64,000 bases of DNA, taken from contig JAFEEQ010000011.1 in assembly GCA_018241025.1 (NCBI GenBank), positions 124,001-188,000 on the forward strand, in the 5' to 3' direction. The notes under the pieces were generated by a model. The model made no database searches. It worked only from the letters and a program-made list of their open reading frames with translations, and had not been told where the DNA came from. This document shows positions 51,392-60,597 of this stretch, piece after piece. Each line of letters starts with the position of its first letter. Within the stretch, counting starts at the first letter, position 1. A program made the translations under genes and the position numbers. The DNA is from Pseudomonadota bacterium. Lineage in GTDB: Bacteria; Pseudomonadota; Alphaproteobacteria; Micropepsales; Micropepsaceae.

Positions 51392-51603
51392 GAGTCAGCC
51401 CTTCCTTTTGACTTTTTCGCTACCGCAAAAACCCGCGGAAATATCGAGGCGACTGTCGCCAGAGCGACATATGAATTCAATATCTCAAGCTGCCGCGCAC
51501 GCACGTTTCGTGCGGTTAACAGGCGGTTTCGACACGGCGTTGTTGCGGCGCAACACATGATTGCCCCTTGCTTGGGCAGACCGCCGCCCGATTGGGCGCT
51601 TCC
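51392..51603. other. 212-nt spacer upstream of the porin gene with two small hairpins
   Basis: It holds CGCACG-TTT-CGTGCG-like (51500-51514) and a perfect TGTTGCG-G-CGCAACA dyad (51541-51555). The first gene downstream on this strand is the porin, so the promoter should be here; one hairpin could end the SDR transcript coming from 51604. I cannot place the promoter. Confidence 0.4.
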
Positions 51604-52398
51604 CTAACGTCGCGCCCCGGCCAGCGCCAGGTGCATGCCGCCATCGCTGAGCAGGGTCTCGCCCGTGATGTTGGCCGACTCGGGTCCGGCGAAAAACAGC
51701 ACGGTCTTGGCGATTTCGGTTCCGTCGGCGACCAGGTGCAACGGATTCCGCTTTCCTTCGGCTTCCGAGATCTTTTCCGCGCGTTCCTTGCCGAACTGCT
51801 TCACGAACCAGTTGGTGTCGACATAGCCCGGACAGACCGCATTGACCCGAATCTCCGGCGCGAGCGCGCGGGCCAGCGAATAGGTCATGGTGTTCAGCGC
51901 GCCTTTCGAGGCGGCATAGGCGACCGAAGAGCCGATTCCCGCGACACCCGCGATGGACGAGATATTGACCACGGCGCCGGCCTTGCTGGCACGCAACGGT
52001 GCAAGGCAGGCGCGGATCATCTGGAAGGGTCCGATCACGTTGACGGCATAGATCCGCGTAAAATCCTCGGCATTGAGCCCGTCGAGATCGGCATGGTCGA
52101 CGAATTTGGTGGTTCCGGCGTTGTTGACGAGAATGTCGATCCGGCCCCAGGCGTCCATCGCCTCTTTCGCGATGCGCCGGCAGTCGTCGTCGCTGGACAC
52201 GTCGCCCTGAACGACCCGCACATCGGAGCCCGCCGCGCGAATCGCTTCGGCGGTGGCCTGTGCCTCGGTTTCGCTGCGGGTGAAGTTGACGACGATATTG
52301 GCGCCGCGGCGGGCGAGGCCTTCTGCCACGGCGGCCCCGATTCCGGTCGCGGAACCGGTGACGATTGCCACTTTGCCGCCGAGATCGCCCTTTTCCAT
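51604..52398 (-). CDS. SDR-family oxidoreductase (FabG-like)
   Basis: About 264 residues from ATG 52398 (ATG 52416 six codons upstream is the alternative). A full classical SDR: IVTGSATGIGAAVAEGLA, NNAGTTKFV, the catalytic serine in NISSIAG and YAASKGALNTM, and a C-terminal SDGGMHLA. It probably reduces a 3-oxoacyl or similar keto substrate with NADPH. Its stop codon sits 212 nt ahead of the porin gene on the same strand. Confidence 0.9.
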   Translation of the reverse strand: MEKGDLGGKVAIVTGSATGIGAAVAEGLARRGANIVVNFTRSETEAQATAEAIRAAGSDVRVVQGDVSSDDDCRRIAKEAMDAWGRIDILVNNAGTTKFVDHADLDGLNAEDFTRIYAVNVIGPFQMIRACLAPLRASKAGAVVNISSIAGVAGIGSSVAYAASKGALNTMTYSLARALAPEIRVNAVCPGYVDTNWFVKQFGKERAEKISEAEGKRNPLHLVADGTEIAKTVLFFAGPESANITGETLLSDGGMHLALAGARR

Positions 52399-52547
52399 AT
52401 GTCTCGTCCCCGTCATGTTTGCGTAATGAACTGCGCCGGATAAACCTACCGTGCCGGCCGCGTGCCAGCCAAGGAGCCGCCATTTCGACGTCCATCGCCG
52501 TGCTGCCCGAACCCGTCCGCCGCGTGCGGAGCCATGTCGGCACGCCC

Positions 52548-53108
52548 ATGCGGATCGTCCTCATCCGGCACGGCAAGCCCGCGATCCCCTCCAATCCGCG
52601 AACCTCGCATCACGGCTTCCGCGACTACATCGACGATTACGAGGCCGCCGGCCTCGATCCTTCCAGCGCGCCACCGGAAGAGCTCCAGGATCTGGTCAAG
52701 GAGCTGACGGCGATCCACACCTCCGACCGCCCGCGCTCGACCGGCAGTGCGAAGGCGCTGGCCCCGCATGCCGAGCTGATCGCCGATCCGCTCTTCGCCG
52801 AAGCGCCGCTCGCCAGTCCGCGTATCCCGCTCCTGCGCATGACGGTGCCGGCCTGGGCCGTGGTCGCGCGCATCCTCTGGCACGCCGGCTATCACCCGGA
52901 GATCGAGAACTACCGCAAAGCCAAGCATCGCGCCTCGCAGGCGGCCGATATCCTGATGCGCCGCGCCACGACCGAGGGCTCCACCGCGCTCGTCGCCCAT
53001 GGCTATTTCAACCTGATGATCGGCCGCGAGCTTCGCCGCCGCGGCTTCCGCAAATCCGGCTCGCATCGTGTGAAGTACTGGAACGCGGTGATCTACGATG
53101 TTCCGTAG
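52548..53108 (+). CDS. histidine phosphatase family protein
   Basis: A 186-residue protein from ATG 52548 (the frame is open further upstream). It has the family RHG motif, MRIVLIRHGKPAIP, with the phospho-acceptor histidine, TSDRPRSTGSAKAL in the middle and VAHGYFNLMIGREL with the second histidine. The inserted middle part is longer than in small SixA-like members. Substrate unknown. Confidence 0.85.
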   Translation: MRIVLIRHGKPAIPSNPRTSHHGFRDYIDDYEAAGLDPSSAPPEELQDLVKELTAIHTSDRPRSTGSAKALAPHAELIADPLFAEAPLASPRIPLLRMTVPAWAVVARILWHAGYHPEIENYRKAKHRASQAADILMRRATTEGSTALVAHGYFNLMIGRELRRRGFRKSGSHRVKYWNAVIYDVP

Positions 53109-53184
53109 CCCTAAGAACCAGGATGTCGCTCCGGGGTAGGCGTCGCGTGCCCCGCGCGTAAACTGGCGCAAACGGGAGGACGCG

Positions 53185-53928
53185 ATGCCTGAGACCAAGA
53201 TCGACGTAGAAGCCGCCGACGGCACCGCCGAGGCGTTCCTGTTCAAGCCGTCCTCGGGAACCGGCCCATGGCCCGGCGTCGTCTATCTCACCGACATCAT
53301 GGGCATCCGGCCCGCCTATCACCAGCTCGCGCAACGCCTCGCCGACCGGGGCTTCGTCGTGATGATGCCGAACGTCTTCTATCGCGGCACGAAACTGCCG
53401 GTGCTCGATTTCGTCCCCCAGATGGGAGACGAACGCACGATGAAGCGCATGGGCGAATTGTTCCGCGCACTATCCGCCGAGCAGATGGGTCCCGACGGTG
53501 CCGCCTATGCGAACTGGCTCCTCGCGCAACCCGATGTGAAAGGTCCGAAGGTCGGCGTCGTCGGCTACTGCTTCACCGGCTCGATGGCGTTGCGCGCCGC
53601 TGGCGAAGCACCGGCAAAGTTCGCGGCGGCAATCTCGTTCCACGGCGGCGGCCTCTTCACCGATCAGCCCAACAGCCCGCATCTGCTGCTGCCCAAGATC
53701 ACCGCCAGCCTCTACATCGGCCATGCCCGCGACGACCGCTCGATGCCCGCCGAAGCGATCGTGAAGTTTGAAGCAGTACTGAAGGATTGGGGCGGCAAGG
53801 GCGAAAGCGAGAACTACGACGCCCTGCACGGATGGTGCATCCCGGGCCGCGAAGGCATCTACAACGAGGCCGAAGCCGAACGCGCCTTCGAGAAGATGGA
53901 AGCGGTGCTCAAAACGGCATTGAGCTAA
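53185..53928 (+). CDS. dienelactone hydrolase family protein
   Basis: A 247-residue enzyme with GGGAGGA before the ATG. The triad of dienelactone hydrolase is seen: nucleophile Cys in VVGYCFTGSMAL, Asp in GHARDDRSMP and His in DALHGWCIPG. YLTDIMGIRPAYHQLA is the usual N-terminal block. It hydrolyses lactones in aromatic degradation or similar esters. It stands alone, followed by a dispersed repeat. Confidence 0.92.
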   Translation: MPETKIDVEAADGTAEAFLFKPSSGTGPWPGVVYLTDIMGIRPAYHQLAQRLADRGFVVMMPNVFYRGTKLPVLDFVPQMGDERTMKRMGELFRALSAEQMGPDGAAYANWLLAQPDVKGPKVGVVGYCFTGSMALRAAGEAPAKFAAAISFHGGGLFTDQPNSPHLLLPKITASLYIGHARDDRSMPAEAIVKFEAVLKDWGGKGESENYDALHGWCIPGREGIYNEAEAERAFEKMEAVLKTALS

Positions 53929-53972
53929 GGTCAGGCACTCGCCGGCCGGCGCAGAACCATATCAAATCCAAT

Positions 53973-53999
53973 CCTCATCCTGAGCCTGTCGAAGGATGG
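53973..53999. repeat. copy of the dispersed 27-nt repeat
   Basis: CCTCATCCTGAGCCTGTCGA plus six more bases. It matches the reverse complement of 8148-8174 in 26 of 27 positions. It lies between convergent genes (53928 and 54017) and could serve as a terminator. Confidence 0.85.
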
Positions 54000-54016
54000 C
54001 CGTCTTGCGCCGTGCC

Positions 54017-55003
54017 TTACAGCATCGCCGGAATGACCCGGTCCGGCGGCTTGTGGCCGTCGGCGAAAGTTTTGATGTTGATGATGACCTTCTCGCCCAT
54101 GTCGATGCGGCCTTCGATCGTCGCCGAGCCCATATGCGGCAGCAACAGGACGTTCTTGGCCTTCAAGAGTTTCGGGTTCACCGCCGGCTCATGTTCGAAC
54201 ACGTCGAGGCCCGCGCCGGAGATCTGGCCGGCTTCCAGCATCCGCGCCAGCGTGTTCTCGTCGATCACCTCGCCGCGCGCGGTGTTGACGATATAGGCGC
54301 TCGGCTTCATCAGCTTCAGGCGCCGCGCGCTCAGCAGGTGATAGGTCGCCGGCGTGTGCGGGCAGTTCACCGAGACGATGTCCATCCGCGCCAGCATCTG
54401 GTCGAGGCTCTCCCAATAGGTCGCCTCGAGCTCGTGCTCGATGTCGGGATGGACGGGCTTTCGGTTGTGATAGTGGATCTGTAATCCGAACGCCTTGGCG
54501 CGGCGCGCCACCGCCTGTCCGATCCGCCCCATCCCGACGATGCCGAGCCGCTTGCCGTAGACGCGGTGGCCGAGCATCCAGTTCGGCGACCAGCCCTTGA
54601 AGTGATCGTCCTCGATCTCCTTGACGCCTTCGACGAGGCGGCGCGGCACCGCGAGGATCAGCGCCATCGTCATGTCGGCGGTGTCCTCGGTCAGCACGCC
54701 CGGCGTGTTGGTGACCGTGATACCCTTGTCGAGCGCCGTCTTGACGTCGATGTTGTCGACGCCGGTGCCGAAATTCGCGATCAGCTTCAGGTTCGGGCCG
54801 GCGCGGACGATGACCTTCGAGTCGACTTTGTCGGTGATCGTCGGCACCAGCACATCGGCCTTCTGCACCGCGTCGATCAGCTCGGCCTGGGTCATCGCCC
54901 GGTCGTCGACGTTCAGGCGCGTATCGAACAGCTCGCGCATGCGCGTCTCGATCGCGTCGGGCAGCTTGCGCGTGACGATGACGAGCGGCTTTTTGGCGGG
55001 CAT
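54017..55003 (-). CDS. D-2-hydroxyacid dehydrogenase (glyoxylate/hydroxypyruvate reductase type)
   Basis: A 328-residue NAD(P)-dependent dehydrogenase. NAD motif GIVGMGRIGQAVARRAKAFG, HNRKPVH after it, and the catalytic set Arg in VNTARGEVID, Glu in GLDVFEHEP and His in LLPHMGSAT. The best match is to glyoxylate reductase. It interconverts glyoxylate/glycolate or hydroxypyruvate/glycerate. A composite palindromic repeat lies upstream. Confidence 0.92.
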   Translation of the reverse strand: MPAKKPLVIVTRKLPDAIETRMRELFDTRLNVDDRAMTQAELIDAVQKADVLVPTITDKVDSKVIVRAGPNLKLIANFGTGVDNIDVKTALDKGITVTNTPGVLTEDTADMTMALILAVPRRLVEGVKEIEDDHFKGWSPNWMLGHRVYGKRLGIVGMGRIGQAVARRAKAFGLQIHYHNRKPVHPDIEHELEATYWESLDQMLARMDIVSVNCPHTPATYHLLSARRLKLMKPSAYIVNTARGEVIDENTLARMLEAGQISGAGLDVFEHEPAVNPKLLKAKNVLLLPHMGSATIEGRIDMGEKVIINIKTFADGHKPPDRVIPAML

Positions 55004-55098
55004 TTCGTGTCAAACCTTAAGGGCAGGGCGGCATTTTCTGTCGCTCTGCCGGTCTTAGCAGATGGCCCCGGCGGGTCAAGGATTGGAAGCGCCGTCAA

Positions 55099-55180
55099 CC
55101 TCTCCTGCGAAGCGGGAGAGGTCGGAAATGCGAAGCATTTCCGGGTGAGGGCCAGTGCCGTACCGTGAACGCCCTCACCC
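55099..55180. repeat. composite palindromic repeat (three nested or adjacent stems)
   Basis: CCTCTCC/GGGAGAGG at 55099-55121, GGAAATG/CATTTCC at 55124-55142 and GGGTGAGGGC/GCCCTCACCC at 55143-55180. The sequence resembles alphaproteobacterial intergenic repeats of the type ending in ..CCCTCACCCG. It fills most of the gap between two same-strand genes. Confidence 0.8.
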
Positions 55181-55190
55181 GAACGGCGCG

Positions 55191-56444
55191 CTAGAGATTC
55201 CGCTCCGTCATCGCCGAATAGACCAGCGTGCGCAGGTCGCGGCGCAGCGTCAGCCGCGCGTCCGAGCCCATCACCTGGGTCATGAACACCACCGTCAGGT
55301 CTTCCTTCGGGTCGATCCAGAACGCGGTCGAGGCCGCGCCGCCCCAGAAATACTCGCCGACCGAGCCGGGCAGGCGGCTCTGCGAGCGGTCGAGCGTCAC
55401 GCCGCAGCCGATCGAGAAGCCGACGCCGTTGTAGCTCGTCTCGGTGAAGGTCACCGCCGCCGACATGTCGGAGATCATCTTCCCGTCGGGCAGGTAGTTG
55501 ATCGAGAACATCTCGACCGTCTTGGGCGAGAGATACTGCACGCCGTCGAGCGTACCGCCCGCCAGCATCATGCGGCAGAAGCGCATGTAGTCGTGCATCG
55601 TCGAAACGAGTCCGCCGCCGCCCGATTCCAGCTTCGGCGGCTCGGCATAGGTCGACTTGCCGGCGTCGTCCTGCACGCGCAGCCCACCGCCCGCCTTCGG
55701 CATGTAGCACGAGGCGAAGCGCTCGATCTTGTTCGCCGGCACGCTGAACGCGGTGTCCTTCATGCCCAGCGGTTCGAACAGCCGTGTACGGAGGAATTCG
55801 CCGAAGGTCATGCCCGACAGCTTCTGGACGAGATAGCCCATCACATCGATGGAGACCGAGTAGTTCCACAGCTTGCCCGGCGAGAAGTCGAGCGGCAGCT
55901 TCGACAGCTGCTCGATGAAGCCTTCGAGTCCGCCCGGGGTCTGGAAATCGCCGACCTTCAGCTTGCGGTATTCCGCATCGACCGCGGTGCGCGACATGAA
56001 GCCGTAGGTCAGCCCCGAGGTGTGGGTGACGAGATCGACCACCTTCATCGGCCGTTCGCAGGGCGTGGTGATGAACTGGCTCGCGGTGTTCTCGACCAGG
56101 CTGGGAATGCCGCTCGCATAGACGCGCAGGTTCTTCCACGACGGGATATAGGTCGCGACCGCATCGTCGAGGCCGAGCTTGCCTTCCTCGACCAGCATCA
56201 TCAGCGCCACCGCGGTGATCGGCTTGGTCATCGAATAGATGCGCACGATGGCATCTTCGCGCCACGGCTTCTTGCGCTCGATGTCCATCATGCCGGACAT
56301 CCCGCTATGGACGAGCTCGCCGCGGCGGAACACCTGCGTATGCAGCCCGGGCAGCATTCCGGAGTCGACATAGCGCTCCGTCATCACCTTATCGAGCAGC
56401 TGTAGCCGCTTGCCCGACATTCCGACGCTTTCCGGCTTGGCCAT
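55191..56444 (-). CDS. serine beta-lactamase-family esterase
   Basis: A 417-residue protein from ATG 56444 with AGGAGG 5 nt upstream. The SxxK active-site motif is RIYSMTKPITAVAL, the YxN-like motif is WNYSVSID, and VTHTSGLTYGF is conserved in this class. It resembles class C beta-lactamase-like esterases (EstB type), which act on short-chain esters. There is no signal peptide. Confidence 0.9.
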   Translation of the reverse strand: MAKPESVGMSGKRLQLLDKVMTERYVDSGMLPGLHTQVFRRGELVHSGMSGMMDIERKKPWREDAIVRIYSMTKPITAVALMMLVEEGKLGLDDAVATYIPSWKNLRVYASGIPSLVENTASQFITTPCERPMKVVDLVTHTSGLTYGFMSRTAVDAEYRKLKVGDFQTPGGLEGFIEQLSKLPLDFSPGKLWNYSVSIDVMGYLVQKLSGMTFGEFLRTRLFEPLGMKDTAFSVPANKIERFASCYMPKAGGGLRVQDDAGKSTYAEPPKLESGGGGLVSTMHDYMRFCRMMLAGGTLDGVQYLSPKTVEMFSINYLPDGKMISDMSAAVTFTETSYNGVGFSIGCGVTLDRSQSRLPGSVGEYFWGGAASTAFWIDPKEDLTVVFMTQVMGSDARLTLRRDLRTLVYSAMTERNL

Positions 56445-56503
56445 GTTTTCCTCCTGATGTGGCTGGCGCGATCTTGGCACGGCCCGGCCTGCGCGCCCAG
56501 CGG

Positions 56504-57661
56504 TCAGGTGGTCGCCGGCGTTGTTTTGCGAGAGGGCCAGTAGCGTCTGGACCAGTCGCGCCAGGGGGCCTCGATTAGCAGATAGCTTGCGTGCGAGGCC
56601 AGCAGCACGATGCCGATCGCTGCCACAAGCAGAATGTCGCCAGCGGGGGCGGGCAGGGCAACGAAATTGATCTGTTTGGCGCCGGCGATGACCGAGGGCG
56701 CATGAAGAACGACGCGTGCGAACTGCGCGAGCGACCAGAGTATTGCCAGATGGACCATGTAGATGGAATAGGAGACCTGTCCGAGCCAGATCATGGGCCG
56801 GGTGGACAGAGCGGCGGAGACCGCATTGCGCGGCGTTGCCGCCAGGACGAAGATTATCGCGGCGCTGAGAAACGGCGCGAGGAATTCCGCGACGCCGTTT
56901 GGCTTTAGGGCCAGGAAGATCGCCAGGGCAGCAATCGTCGCGACGCTGAGCGCCGCAGCGGCTCCCGCCGGAAGTTGGCCAAGCCGCGTGGAGTTCCCAT
57001 AACCGACAAATACGAGCACGCCCAAAAAGAATCCGAACAGGCAACGATTGAACGCCAGGATATCCCAGGTGTGCGACAAGCTTCCGCCGTCGCGCCAGAC
57101 AAGGAGCCCCGTCGCGAATACCACGGCGGACGCAGCCCAGCCGATTCGACGTCGGACAACCAACGCAATCAGCGCGAACGCGAGGTAGGCGTAGAACTCT
57201 GTGCTGATGCTCCAGGATACGCCGTTGAATGTGTCGTTGGTGTTAAAGCCGAATGATTGGATCAGAAACATGTTGGTCAGGAACGCCGTGGGCGTATTGG
57301 TCGATAGGGCTTGCTGGTTCGGGACGAGGCCGTAACGGTGCGCGGCATACCATTTCATCGCCTCGATCACGACGAACACCAGCAGCATGACGAAGTGCAG
57401 CGGATAAAGGCGCCAGAAGCGCAGCCAGACAAAGCGAGCCGTCTCTGTCCCGTTGTTCAACCGGTCGGCATAGTTGAAGGCGATGACGAACCCGGACAGC
57501 ACGAAGAAGAAGTCGACCAGGAGGTGTGCGTTGGCGAGCAGACGCGTGTTGGTAAGTGAGGTGATCCAACCGACATGGCTCAGCGCGACGCCGATGGCCG
57601 CGATACCGCGCAAGGCATCCAGTGAGTTGAAATGGCCGGTCGCTGCCGAGGAGTTCCGCAT
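56504..57661 (-). CDS. acyltransferase family 3 (OafA-like) membrane protein
   Basis: About 385 residues from ATG 57661 (a longer frame from 57730 has no better ribosome-binding site). Ten or so transmembrane helices; NSLDALRGIAAIGVALSHVG and LVDFFFVLSGFVIAF are the family N-terminal motifs with the conserved Arg and His. It O-acylates sugars or lipids of the envelope. The coding sequence is visibly less GC-rich than its neighbours, a possible sign of transfer. Confidence 0.9.
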   Translation of the reverse strand: MRNSSAATGHFNSLDALRGIAAIGVALSHVGWITSLTNTRLLANAHLLVDFFFVLSGFVIAFNYADRLNNGTETARFVWLRFWRLYPLHFVMLLVFVVIEAMKWYAAHRYGLVPNQQALSTNTPTAFLTNMFLIQSFGFNTNDTFNGVSWSISTEFYAYLAFALIALVVRRRIGWAASAVVFATGLLVWRDGGSLSHTWDILAFNRCLFGFFLGVLVFVGYGNSTRLGQLPAGAAAALSVATIAALAIFLALKPNGVAEFLAPFLSAAIIFVLAATPRNAVSAALSTRPMIWLGQVSYSIYMVHLAILWSLAQFARVVLHAPSVIAGAKQINFVALPAPAGDILLVAAIGIVLLASHASYLLIEAPWRDWSRRYWPSRKTTPATT

Positions 57662-57832
57662 AGTTGCGCTATCATCGCGGGCCAATAGACCTTTTTCAAC
57701 GCGTACCTGCTGCGTCGACCCGCGGCACATGAGACGCTGGGATCATTTTTTAGAAAAACCGGTATCTTTTCACTTGCGGCCTCCCTGTCGGGGCTGGGAT
57801 AATCCAGCCAAAGGAAAAAATGGGAGAGAACG

Positions 57833-59155
57833 ATGGCCTGGGATTTCGAGACCGATCCGGAATATCAGAAGAAGCTCGACTGGGTGTCCGAGTTCATCGA
57901 GAACGAGGTCGAGCCGCTCACCCATGTCGGCGTCGGCCTCGGCGGCGTGAAATCCAAGACCTACCAGAAGGCGATCCGCCCGCTGCAGAAGAAGGTCAAG
58001 GACATGGGCCTCTGGGCCTGCCACCTGACGCCCGATCTCGGCGGCCAGGGCTATGGCCAGGTCAAGCTCGCGCTGCTCAACGAACGTCTCGGCCGCGTCG
58101 GCCTCGCGCCGGTCGTGTTCGGCTGCCAGGCGCCCGACACCGGCAACGCCGAGATCATCTCGCATTACGGCACGCAGGAACAGAAGGACAAATACCTCTG
58201 GCCGCTGCTCAACAACGAGATCACCTCCGGCTATTCGATGACCGAGCCGCAGGGCGGCTCCGATCCGCTCGCCTTCACCACGCGCGCCGAGCTGCACGGC
58301 AATGAGTGGGTGATCAACGGCGAGAAGTGGTTCACCTCCGGCGCGCGCAATGCCGAGGTCTTCGTCGTCTATGCGGTGACCGATCCGGATCACAAGGATC
58401 CCTACAAGCGCATGTCGATGTTCCTCGTGCCGCGCAAATCGCCGGGCGTGGAAGTCATCCGCTATGTCGGCGTCGGCGGTGGGCGCGGCTCCGAAGGCTA
58501 TATCCGCTACAACAACGTGAAAGTGCCGTTCGATGCGCTGCTCGGTCCGCGCGGTTCGGCGTTCGAGCTCGGCCAGGTCCGCCTCGGCGGCGGCCGCGTC
58601 CATCATGCGATGCGCACTGTCGGCCAGTGCCAGAAGGCGCTCGACCTGATGTGCCAGCGCGCGGTCTCGCGCACCACGCGCGAAGGCAAGCTCGCCGATT
58701 TCCAGATGGTGCAGGAGCAGATCGCCGACAGCTACATCCAGCTGCAGCAGTTCCGCCTCCAGGTTCTGCACGTGGCCTGGCTGATCGACAAGCACAAGGA
58801 CTACAAGAAGGTGCGCAAGGACATCGCCGCCGTGAAGGTCGCGATGCCGAAGGTCTATCACGACATCGTGTCGAAGGCGATGCATCTGCACGGCGCGCTT
58901 GGCGTCTCCAACGAGATGCCGTTCACCGGCATGCTGATCTCGTCGATGGTGATGGGCATCGCCGACGGCCCGACCGAGGTCCACAAGGTCACGGTGGCGA
59001 AGCAGATCCTGAAGGACTTCCGCCCTGACAACGACCTCTTCCCGAGCTACCATGTGCCTAAGGTGCGCGAAGCCGCGCGCGAGAAGCACGCCGATCTCGT
59101 CGAAGAGCTCAAGGCGGAGTGGGCGGCACGGGCGCAGAGCATCGACGCGTTGTAA
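57833..59155 (+). CDS. acyl-CoA dehydrogenase (ACAD10/11-like)
   Basis: A 440-residue dehydrogenase with GGGAGAG ahead of the ATG. Flavin and substrate motifs: YSMTEPQGGSDP, INGEKWFTSGARNAE, GGGRGSEGYIRYNNVKVP, LHGALGVSNEMPF and the C-terminal ADGPTEVHKVTVAKQIL with the conserved Glu/His region of the ACAD10/11 group. These members oxidise long or 4-phosphoacyl/2-methyl-branched acyl-CoAs in some species; the substrate here is open. Dispersed repeats follow. Confidence 0.92.
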   Translation: MAWDFETDPEYQKKLDWVSEFIENEVEPLTHVGVGLGGVKSKTYQKAIRPLQKKVKDMGLWACHLTPDLGGQGYGQVKLALLNERLGRVGLAPVVFGCQAPDTGNAEIISHYGTQEQKDKYLWPLLNNEITSGYSMTEPQGGSDPLAFTTRAELHGNEWVINGEKWFTSGARNAEVFVVYAVTDPDHKDPYKRMSMFLVPRKSPGVEVIRYVGVGGGRGSEGYIRYNNVKVPFDALLGPRGSAFELGQVRLGGGRVHHAMRTVGQCQKALDLMCQRAVSRTTREGKLADFQMVQEQIADSYIQLQQFRLQVLHVAWLIDKHKDYKKVRKDIAAVKVAMPKVYHDIVSKAMHLHGALGVSNEMPFTGMLISSMVMGIADGPTEVHKVTVAKQILKDFRPDNDLFPSYHVPKVREAAREKHADLVEELKAEWAARAQSIDAL

Positions 59156-59169
59156 GTTGAGGAAACGCG

Positions 59170-59268
59170 TCGTGCTTCGAGGCTTCGCTTCGCAAAGCAC
59201 CTCAGCACGAGGCGAATGCAAAAGTAGACACGTCACCCTGAGGTGCCCTGAAGGGGCCTCGAAGGGCG
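59170..59268. repeat. two adjacent dispersed palindromic repeats
   Basis: 59170-59212 is an imperfect stem (CGTGCTTCGAGG against CCTCAGCACG) and 59231-59268 another (CCCTGAGGTGCCC against GGGGCCTCGAAGGG). Both resemble families common in alphaproteobacteria. They follow the acyl-CoA dehydrogenase stop; the remaining 110 nt to the desaturase hold nothing recognisable. Confidence 0.7.
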
Positions 59269-59378
59269 GCGTGCCGCTGGGCGCGAGCTGCGGAAACTCT
59301 AAGCACATCCCCCGCCTTTCTTTCGCCCACACATCCGGCTAAACACGGCGGCGCTGTCGCTTTGCCCAAGGCTGATCC

Positions 59379-60407
59379 GTGTCCCAGAATGAACATCCCG
59401 CCGCCCCGGCGTCGGAGTGGATCGGCATCCTCGCGCGCTATCGCAATCCTTCCACCATCCGCAGCACCTTCGAGCTGATCGTCACCGCCGCGCCGTTTGT
59501 TGCCCTCTGGCTGATCAGCTGGGCGGCCTGGGAGTTCGATCACGGCTGGATCGCGCTCGCCCTCGCGCTGCCGTCCGCCGCCTTTCTCGTCCGCCTGTTC
59601 ATGATCCAGCACGATTGCGGCCATGGCTCGTTCTTCCGCTGGCGCGCGGCGAACGATTGGGTCGGCCGCGTCATCGGCATCCTCACCCTCACGCCCTACG
59701 ATTCCTGGAAGAAGGCGCACGCGATCCATCACGGAACCTCGGGCAATCTCGACAAGCGCGGCATCGGCGATTTGCAGACGCTGACGGTCGCCGAATATCG
59801 CGCGCTGCCGCCGCTCCGCCGCGTCGCCTACCGGCTCTATCGGAACCCGCTCGTCCTGTTCGGTCTAGGTCCGGTCTATCTCTTCGTCCTGCGCCACCGT
59901 TTCCCGCTCGGCCCCACACTCGCCAATTGGCGCGCCTGGATCAGCCCGATGATGACCAACCTCGGCATCGCCGCGGTGGCGGTCGCGCTGATGTGGCTGG
60001 TCGGCTGGAAGGCCTTCCTCCTCACCCAGGTGCCGATCACGCTGCTCGCCGGCTCCATCGGCATCTGGCTGTTCTTCATCCAGCACCAGTTCGACGACAC
60101 GGTCTGGGCCGGGGGCGAGGCCTGGAACGTCCACGAGGCGGCGCTTTACGGCTCGTCCTATTACGTCCTGCCGCATGTGCTGCGCTGGTTCACGGCAAAT
60201 ATCGGTATGCATCATGTGCATCATCTTTATGCACGCATCCCGTACTACCGCCTGCCGCAAGTCCTGCGCGACCAGATCCGCCTTGCCGAGGTCAGCCGCG
60301 TTTCCCTGCTCGAAAGCCTGCGCTGCGCACGCCTTGCGCTGTGGGACGATTGCCAGAACCGGCTGGTCACCTTCCGCCAGGCCCGCCACCTGCCGCCCTC
60401 AGCCTGA
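59379..60407 (+). CDS. membrane fatty acid desaturase
   Basis: A 342-residue protein from GTG 59379 with AAGG upstream. Histidine boxes of the membrane desaturases: HDCGHGSFF, KKAHAIHHGTSG (HxxHH-like) and MHHVHHLYARIPYY. About four transmembrane helices. It inserts a double bond in acyl chains or acts on sphingolipid-like substrates, with iron at the His cluster. The last residues and stop codon come from a dispersed repeat. Confidence 0.91.
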   Translation: MSQNEHPAAPASEWIGILARYRNPSTIRSTFELIVTAAPFVALWLISWAAWEFDHGWIALALALPSAAFLVRLFMIQHDCGHGSFFRWRAANDWVGRVIGILTLTPYDSWKKAHAIHHGTSGNLDKRGIGDLQTLTVAEYRALPPLRRVAYRLYRNPLVLFGLGPVYLFVLRHRFPLGPTLANWRAWISPMMTNLGIAAVAVALMWLVGWKAFLLTQVPITLLAGSIGIWLFFIQHQFDDTVWAGGEAWNVHEAALYGSSYYVLPHVLRWFTANIGMHHVHHLYARIPYYRLPQVLRDQIRLAEVSRVSLLESLRCARLALWDDCQNRLVTFRQARHLPPSA

Positions 60408-60423
60408 GCCTGCAGAAGGATGG
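60397..60423. repeat. degenerate copy of the dispersed 27-nt repeat, overlapping the desaturase stop
   Basis: The core CCTCAGCCTGAGCCTGCAGA matches the copy at 53973-53999 except for a few positions. The TGA of the desaturase is in it. Confidence 0.75.
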
Positions 60424-60597
60424 CCGCGACGCGGCGGACCGTCGGCAATGCTTGCCGCAACGGCGCCGCTCTTTATATAAGGTCTTCGTCGCTCGACTGA
60501 CGCACTGTCAGATCGATCAAGCGCGCGAACTCAAAAACAGTACGATGTGGAGACCGGAAACCGGCCCACTAGTTCTAGTAGCCCAGGACCCGATTCC
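60424..60597 (+). promoter_or_regulatory. upstream region of the acyl-CoA synthetase gene
   Basis: The region has a TATATAA run near 60473-60480 and a CTGAC-GCACT-GTCAG dyad at 60497-60511, possibly an operator, and the near palindrome CTAGTTCTAG near 60570. It probably holds the promoter of the gene at 60598, but exact elements are not clear. Confidence 0.35.
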
